Virus record (IMG/VR): IMGVR_UViG_3300017963_000708
Span: 1 to 25,525 of that record
Source: a virus
Direction: 5' to 3' (one strand)
DNA: 25,525 nucleotides
The position numbers and the translations under genes are program-made. Under the pieces are notes generated by a model that saw nothing but the letters and a program-made list of their open reading frames with translations, ran no database searches and had not been told where the DNA came from. Positions 21,731 through 25,525 of the stretch are shown here, piece after piece. Every line of letters begins with the position of its first letter. Position 1 is the first letter of the stretch.

Positions 21731-23941
21731 ATGAGTGCAACGCAAGGCGCGTCCAGGACGATCATCGAACGGCTCCCACCCAGCCTGAAAAGCCTGGTGG
21801 GCGTTGCCACGTCCACGATCCACCTCACCGGGGTGGCATTCAAGGGTCCGGTGGGCCAGGTCACGGGGCCATACGGAGCGTGGTCCGGTTTCAAGAAGGT
21901 GTACGGTGGCCTGATCACCACGTCATACCTGCCCGTGACGGTGTGGGCGATCATGCGGGCACCGCGTGGCCTCAAGAGGGTGTACATAACCCGGGTTACC
22001 CACTTCACGGACCCGGACGATTACACCACCACCACGGCTGTGGCGGGTACCCTGAACCTGGCCGGGAACACCACCCTCCCCACCCAGGGCGCGGTCACCA
22101 GCGGCAGTGTGGGGCCGTTCAACCTGGACCACGGGCAAACCCTGGTGATCCACTGCGACGAGGATCTAGGTGGTCCCGACACGATCACCTTCAACGGCAC
22201 CCCGGCCCAACTGGTGGGTGCCCCCTTCGTGGGTGGCCTGGCCCCGGCGGACGCCCTCACGTTTTACACGGACGCGGATCCCGATCCCCAGGTGGTCACC
22301 TTCACGGGTGGTGAAACCATCCAGCAAACCGTGGATCTGATCAACGCCTCCGTGGCCGGTGCCCGTGCCGTCAACGTGGGCCCGGGCGTGTCGATCGATA
22401 TCTTTTCGGACACGGAGGGGACGGATGGCCGGGTGCAGATCAGCGCGGAGGCCCCCCCTGGCGTGGCCGCCAAGATCGGGCACGTGACAGGCCCGGCCGC
22501 CGTGGGCGGTGGCAACGTCCAAAACATCGACTCCGTGACATTCGCGGAGGCCAAGGCACTGATCGAGGCGGGCGTGGTCAACCCCGTCACTGGCGTGGTG
22601 GTCACGGAAGAGGTGACCGGCGAGATCACGATCACGTCCCAGCGTGCGGGCGGTGGCCTGGGGTCCAGTGTCCAGATCGAGGTGGCCTCCACGGCCGCCG
22701 GGTTCGGATTCGACAATCTCCTCCACCAGGGCACGGCCGGGTCCGTGGCCACGGTGGTGGTGATCGATTCCAAGTACCCCGGCGATCACACCCTCACGAT
22801 CGATGTGGAGGATCCCACGGACGGGGACGCCACACACTACAAGATCAAGGTGTACCAGGCCGGGGAACTGGTGGAGACGTGGGACGATCTGCCCCCGGAC
22901 AGCGGGGCGGATACCATCGTGAATGACGCGGACGTGGGATCCGCGTGGATCACCCTCACGGATCAGGGCCTGGGGTTCCGGCCCACCAACGTGGCCGCCC
23001 AGGCCGTGGCTGGCGGGTCCGCCGGGCTGGTGGGCCTGGTGGATGCGGATTTCATCGGGGACGCGGGGATCAGGTCCACGCGCCTCCTCCCGGATTACAT
23101 TGCCATGCGGGCGGTTCCGGGATGGGCCACGGCCGTGGTTCAGCCGGACCTGGTGACCTGGTGCGAGCAAACCAACAGCTTTGCGGTGTTGGCGGGTGCG
23201 TTCGGGTTCACCGTGGCCGGTGTCCGCACGTACGTGAAAACCACGGCGGGGTTGAAGGGGCTTTCCGAGTACGGGGCCTTTTATTGGCCCAACGTGAAGA
23301 TCGCCAATCCGGACGTGGACGTGTACGGGGATGACGATCAGATCCTGGTGAACGCGGAGGGGCCGGTGCTGGCCTCGATCATCGTACAGGACGCCAAGCC
23401 GGGCGGTGTGCATGAGGCGGCGGGCGGACTGGAAAACGGCCGCCTGTGGGGCGTCACGGACGTGGAAACGGAGGCCGTGTACGATGAGGTGGAACGGGAC
23501 AAGCTGTACCCGGATCGGATCAACATCATTCACCACATGGGTGAAGGGGAGCCGTTTTTCATTGACGGTTCCCGCACGCTGGCGTCCGGCGGTCCGTTCC
23601 CATCGATCGGTGAATCCCGCGGTGTGATCTACATCACGGAAACCGTGCGCCAGTACGCGGACCCCAAGCGGCACAAAAACATCACCCTCCGCCTCCTGTC
23701 GGAACTGCGGAACACGATCGACCTGTTCCTCCGCAAGGAGGCCCAACTGGGTGCCTTTTTCACGGCGGACCCGGCCCGGGCATATTACGTGGACACAAGC
23801 GAGAACGTGAACCCGCCCTCCGAGCGGGCCAAGCACGTCCTCCACGTGGTGCTGGGGCTCAACAAGGCGGAACCCGCGGAGTGGATCGTCCTGGAGGTCA
23901 CCAAGGACACCCGCGCACTGTTCGAGGAATTGGGCCTGTAA
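21731..23941 (+). CDS. Contractile tail sheath protein
   Basis: 736 aa with GGAGGG and ATG 21731. The C-terminal ~250 residues are recognisable as sheath: WPNVKIANPDVDVYGDDDQI near 520, DKLYPDRINIIHHMGEGEPF, ESRGVIYITETVRQYADPKR, ITLRLLSELRNTIDLFLRKE and a final strand EWIVLEVTKDT. These fit the conserved subtilisin-like sheath fold. The middle (~135-325) is a large insert with two beta-rich modules of the form TVDLINASV...VSIDIFSDTEG and FAEAKALIEAGV...ITITSQRAGG, probably surface domains outside the core. It polymerises around the tube and contracts to drive injection. The tube gene follows directly. Start choice is supported by a good ribosome site. Confidence 0.9.
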   Translation: MSATQGASRTIIERLPPSLKSLVGVATSTIHLTGVAFKGPVGQVTGPYGAWSGFKKVYGGLITTSYLPVTVWAIMRAPRGLKRVYITRVTHFTDPDDYTTTTAVAGTLNLAGNTTLPTQGAVTSGSVGPFNLDHGQTLVIHCDEDLGGPDTITFNGTPAQLVGAPFVGGLAPADALTFYTDADPDPQVVTFTGGETIQQTVDLINASVAGARAVNVGPGVSIDIFSDTEGTDGRVQISAEAPPGVAAKIGHVTGPAAVGGGNVQNIDSVTFAEAKALIEAGVVNPVTGVVVTEEVTGEITITSQRAGGGLGSSVQIEVASTAAGFGFDNLLHQGTAGSVATVVVIDSKYPGDHTLTIDVEDPTDGDATHYKIKVYQAGELVETWDDLPPDSGADTIVNDADVGSAWITLTDQGLGFRPTNVAAQAVAGGSAGLVGLVDADFIGDAGIRSTRLLPDYIAMRAVPGWATAVVQPDLVTWCEQTNSFAVLAGAFGFTVAGVRTYVKTTAGLKGLSEYGAFYWPNVKIANPDVDVYGDDDQILVNAEGPVLASIIVQDAKPGGVHEAAGGLENGRLWGVTDVETEAVYDEVERDKLYPDRINIIHHMGEGEPFFIDGSRTLASGGPFPSIGESRGVIYITETVRQYADPKRHKNITLRLLSELRNTIDLFLRKEAQLGAFFTADPARAYYVDTSENVNPPSERAKHVLHVVLGLNKAEPAEWIVLEVTKDTRALFEELGL

Positions 23942-23962
23942 CCCAGGTCAAGGAGGATCATC

Positions 23963-24427
23963 ATGGACGTGAGAGGACGCCCGGCCAACTTTTATGACAA
24001 GGCGCGTTTCCTGGTGGAAATCGATCTGGTGACGTACGCGGGTTTTCAGTCCGTGTCCGATGTGTCCGGCGCATTCGCGGGCAAGATGTACCACGACGGT
24101 GCCTCCCCCACCCCGTTCAAGAAGGCGGGGAAGGAGACGTATCCCAACGTGACGCTGGAACAGGGGGCCTCCGAGGACCGCGATCTGGAGGACTGGTGGA
24201 ACCTGGTACGTTCCAGCGTCCGCGGATACGGTGTGGTGCCGGAAGCCTACAAGCGCAACGTCACGATCGTACAGATCGATGAGGCCGGGGACCGCCAGCG
24301 GGAGATCGTCCTGTTCAACGCGCACCCGGTCAACATGGTCATGGGTTCATGGGACGCCACGGATCAAGAAGGTTTCGTGATCAAGTCCCTGGAACTGGCA
24401 TACGATGAACTGGAGATCGTGAGCTAG
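23963..24427 (+). CDS. Tail tube protein (T4 gp19-like)
   Basis: 154 aa with AAGGAGG before ATG 23963. The pattern is that of gp19-family tube proteins: ANFYDKARFLVEIDLVTYAG at the N-terminus ('nf.v.id.l..agF'), FQSVSDVSGAF, then VTLEQGASEDRDLEDWWNLV ('tLkrG.t.d..l..W'), VTIVQIDEAGDRQREIVLFN and a terminal LELAYDELEIV ('e.lelay..i'). The subunits form the inner tube through which DNA passes, covered by the sheath encoded just upstream. Length and position are standard for a myovirus. Confidence 0.93.
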   Translation: MDVRGRPANFYDKARFLVEIDLVTYAGFQSVSDVSGAFAGKMYHDGASPTPFKKAGKETYPNVTLEQGASEDRDLEDWWNLVRSSVRGYGVVPEAYKRNVTIVQIDEAGDRQREIVLFNAHPVNMVMGSWDATDQEGFVIKSLELAYDELEIVS

Positions 24428-24451
24428 GCCACCTTCCCCCTCCAGCACCCG

Positions 24452-24504
24452 CCCCTATCACGGCGGTGCCTTGGCCCCCTATCAGTGGGATTGCCACTGG
24501 CACC
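24452..24504 (+). promoter_or_regulatory. Structured intergenic element: CCCCTATCA direct repeats and nested hairpin
   Basis: The 120-bp gap between tube and gp26-like genes contains CCCCTATCA twice (24452-24460 and 24476-24484, 24 bp apart). It also has a nested stem made of GGTGCC (24465-24470)/GGCACC (24499-24504) and CAGTGG (24483-24488)/CCACTG (24494-24499). A T-run is absent. This could limit read-through after the abundant tube message, act as an operator, or protect mRNA ends. Confidence 0.45.
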
Positions 24505-24524
24505 ACGTCAACAACAACACCACG

Positions 24525-24532
24525 CCAGTTAA
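24525..24532 (+). promoter_or_regulatory. Intergenic octamer CCAGTTAA, copy 4
   Basis: CCAGTTAA lies 16 nt before ATG 24548, just downstream of the nested hairpin ending at 24504 and upstream of the GGAGG ribosome site (24537-24541). As at 11302, the octamer lies between a hairpin and a Shine-Dalgarno sequence. Confidence 0.4.
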
Positions 24533-24547
24533 ACACGGAGGTGAACC

Positions 24548-25264
24548 ATGGCGATCACAGTGACCTGTCCCAGTGGATTGAAGGGCGAAATCCGCAAGCC
24601 CAAGGTGCGGGACATTAACGAGTTGCGGAAGGGCGGTAACTCGATCCAGGCATACACCAAGCTGTTGCGGACGTGCTGGGAACGCACGCTGGAAAAGGGC
24701 GTGTACGCCTGGGAGGGCGATCCCAACAACGTGCCGTGGTCGGAGGTGCTGTCCGGGGATCGGTTCTACCTCCTCCTCCAGATCCGCGTGGCCCTGTTCG
24801 GCCCGATCTACAAGTTCCACGTGTCCTGTGGATCGTGCGGTTCCAGGTTTGCGTGGGAGGTCAACGTCCTGGAGGATATCGAGGTGAAGCCCTTGACGGA
24901 TGAGGCCAAGGAAATCCTCCGCGGACAGGACAAGCTGTTTTCCTGCACCACCCTGGACAATCGGGAGGTCACGTTCCGGGCTGGCACCGGGCGCATGGAG
25001 GCGGCGATCGATGATCAGGAGGAACCCCTGATCAAATTCGTGTTGCCCCGCATCCACACCCTGGATGGACAGGCGCAACCGAAACAGATCCGGGAGGCCC
25101 TCCTCGACATGGATCAAGACGTTTTCGACGCCCTCCAGGCGGACATGGCCGTGAGCGAATGCGGCCCGGACACGTCGATCCTGGCGCGGTGCCACTGCAA
25201 GGCCACCAGCATGGTGGATCTCCCTTTCGACCGAACCTTTTTCTATCCTCGATCGGGAAGCTGA
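24548..25264 (+). CDS. Zinc-binding baseplate/tail-assembly protein (T4 gp26-like)
   Basis: 238 aa with GGAGGT and ATG 24548. The N-terminus ITVTCPSGLKGEIRKPKVRD is followed by helices (INELRKGGNSIQAYTKLLRT, then RFYLLLQIRVALFGPIY). A zinc site is formed by FHVSCGSCGSRFAWEV (CxxC) and a distal CHC near residue 214, in ILARCHCKATSMVDLPFD. This pattern, 'r.l.l..lR..t.G..y.f...C..Cg..f.w...l', is that of T4 gp26-like baseplate/tail-assembly proteins. It lies between tube and tape measure, where tail assembly chaperones are encoded. The stop overlaps the start of the next ORF. Confidence 0.7.
   Translation: MAITVTCPSGLKGEIRKPKVRDINELRKGGNSIQAYTKLLRTCWERTLEKGVYAWEGDPNNVPWSEVLSGDRFYLLLQIRVALFGPIYKFHVSCGSCGSRFAWEVNVLEDIEVKPLTDEAKEILRGQDKLFSCTTLDNREVTFRAGTGRMEAAIDDQEEPLIKFVLPRIHTLDGQAQPKQIREALLDMDQDVFDALQADMAVSECGPDTSILARCHCKATSMVDLPFDRTFFYPRSGS
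25237..25243 (+). other. Candidate -1 ribosomal frameshift site (C TTT TTC)
   Basis: In the frame of the gp26-like gene the codons are ACC-TTT-TTC, 20 nt before its stop. A -1 slip on CTTTTTC would enter the frame of the next ORF, which is open across this point, and fuse the two proteins. Tail assembly chaperone pairs upstream of tape measure genes commonly use -1 frameshifting. The site is not a canonical TTTTTTC, and a TGATG overlap offers simple re-initiation instead. Confidence 0.25.
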
Positions 25265-25476
25265 TGGAGGATCTGTTGCCACTGCCCACGGAAAAGGCCC
25301 TCCGCAAGTCGATCGCGGAGGTGTGTTACCAGTATCCACAGGTGGGCGGTGTCAACATTGACGTGGGCACGTGCATGGACCTGGATCTGGATGAACTGAT
25401 CGAGTACGCCCAGCACCAAAACCAGATCCGGCGGGAACTGGTACAGGCCATGAGGCGGAGCCAGCAAGGCAAGTGA
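25264..25476 (+). CDS. Small helical tail-assembly-type protein
   Basis: 70 aa; ATG 25264 overlaps the previous TGA. The frame is open further upstream (from 25159), but that part is antisense-quality overlap and lacks a ribosome site. The sequence is hydrophilic and helical (EKALRKSIAEVCYQYPQVGG, then LDELIEYAQHQNQIRRELVQ). Size and place, directly before the presumed tape measure, fit the second member of a tail assembly chaperone pair, made either alone or as a frameshift extension of the gp26-like protein. Confidence 0.65.
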   Translation: MEDLLPLPTEKALRKSIAEVCYQYPQVGGVNIDVGTCMDLDLDELIEYAQHQNQIRRELVQAMRRSQQGK

Positions 25477-25477
25477 C

Positions 25478-25525
25478 ATGGCGGCAGGATTCGGCACCAC
25501 AGTGAAGTTTTCCGCGGAAGCGGAG
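25478..25525 (+). CDS. Start of probable tape measure protein gene (3' end outside window)
   Basis: ATG 25478 lies one base after the preceding TGA (25474-25476) and opens a frame that runs to the window edge, encoding MAAGFGTTVKFSAEAE. The position after tube and tail-assembly genes is where the tape measure gene is expected in myoviruses, but 16 residues cannot prove it. Confidence 0.5.
   Translation, partial: MAAGFGTTVKFSAEAE

Noticed and set aside
24476-24508. Minus-strand promoter TTGACG...GATAGG in the gap before 24548
   Set aside because: The spacer is 22 bp and there is no minus-strand gene to transcribe.
1-25525. CRISPR arrays, tRNA genes, rRNA, transposons, integration sites
   Set aside because: No spaced direct repeats of CRISPR type, cloverleaf-like sequences, transposase or integrase ORFs, or terminal inverted repeats were seen.

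Overview
The window is a 25.5-kb stretch of a GC-rich tailed bacteriophage (or prophage) genome. It carries the virion-structure block of a contractile-tailed phage (myovirus morphology). Every gene I can support is on the + strand, and they are tightly packed, often with ATGA/TGATG start-stop overlaps and strong GGAGG ribosome binding sites. The contractile tail is shown by a sheath gene (21731-23941) followed directly by a T4 gp19-type tube gene (23963-24427). There is no chromosomal flank, integrase, tRNA or CRISPR array, so host and lifestyle cannot be read directly. A sigma-region-4-like protein at 12173 reminds me of helix-turn-helix proteins from Myxococcota and relatives, but that is recollection, not evidence from this sequence.

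Head block (1-12135): the portal C-terminus, then a MuF head protein fused through a polyproline linker to a C-terminal HEXXH metallopeptidase-like domain. Next come a small unknown protein, a zinc-ribbon protein and a very large (1280 aa) fusion. The fusion contains a Pol-beta-type nucleotidyltransferase motif set, LigD phosphoesterase-like segments, an OB-like segment and a C-terminal XkdF-type prohead protease domain. After it come a scaffold-like protein with a 69-residue tandem repeat, the HK97-fold major capsid protein, a capsid decoration-type protein, a protein with a histone-H1-like lysine tail, and a DUF5659-like protein.

Accessory/regulatory island (12136-17180): a sigma-region-4/HTH protein whose start codon lies inside an 11-bp perfect inverted repeat, a membrane-anchored Ig-like cysteine-rich protein, an ECF-type sigma factor, a small exported protein, and a cluster of small proteins around a fibre/spike-like protein. 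Codon usage looks more relaxed here (more A/T-ending codons) than in the flanking virion genes, although the same GATC richness is present.

Connector and tail block (17181-25525): two fibre/decoration-like proteins with their own promoter, then head-tail connector, stopper-like, gpG/gp10-like and IPT/TIG-fused tail terminator-like proteins. These are followed by a lysine/acidic-tailed protein, sheath, tube, a zinc-binding gp26-like baseplate/tail-assembly protein, an overlapping small ORF, and the first 16 codons of what is probably the tape measure gene.

The most notable signals are: (i) the NTase/LigD-PE-like/protease fusion; (ii) the MuF-metallopeptidase fusion, which looks like an ejected effector; (iii) two sigma-like genes together with a three-member promoter family (TTGACN-N16-GATAGT) whose spacers each carry a different GC-rich dyad; (iv) a recurrent intergenic octamer CCAGTTAA; and (v) genome-wide word biases, with GATC about six-fold enriched and CTGCAG apparently absent, with Leu-Gln codon choice adjusted to match.
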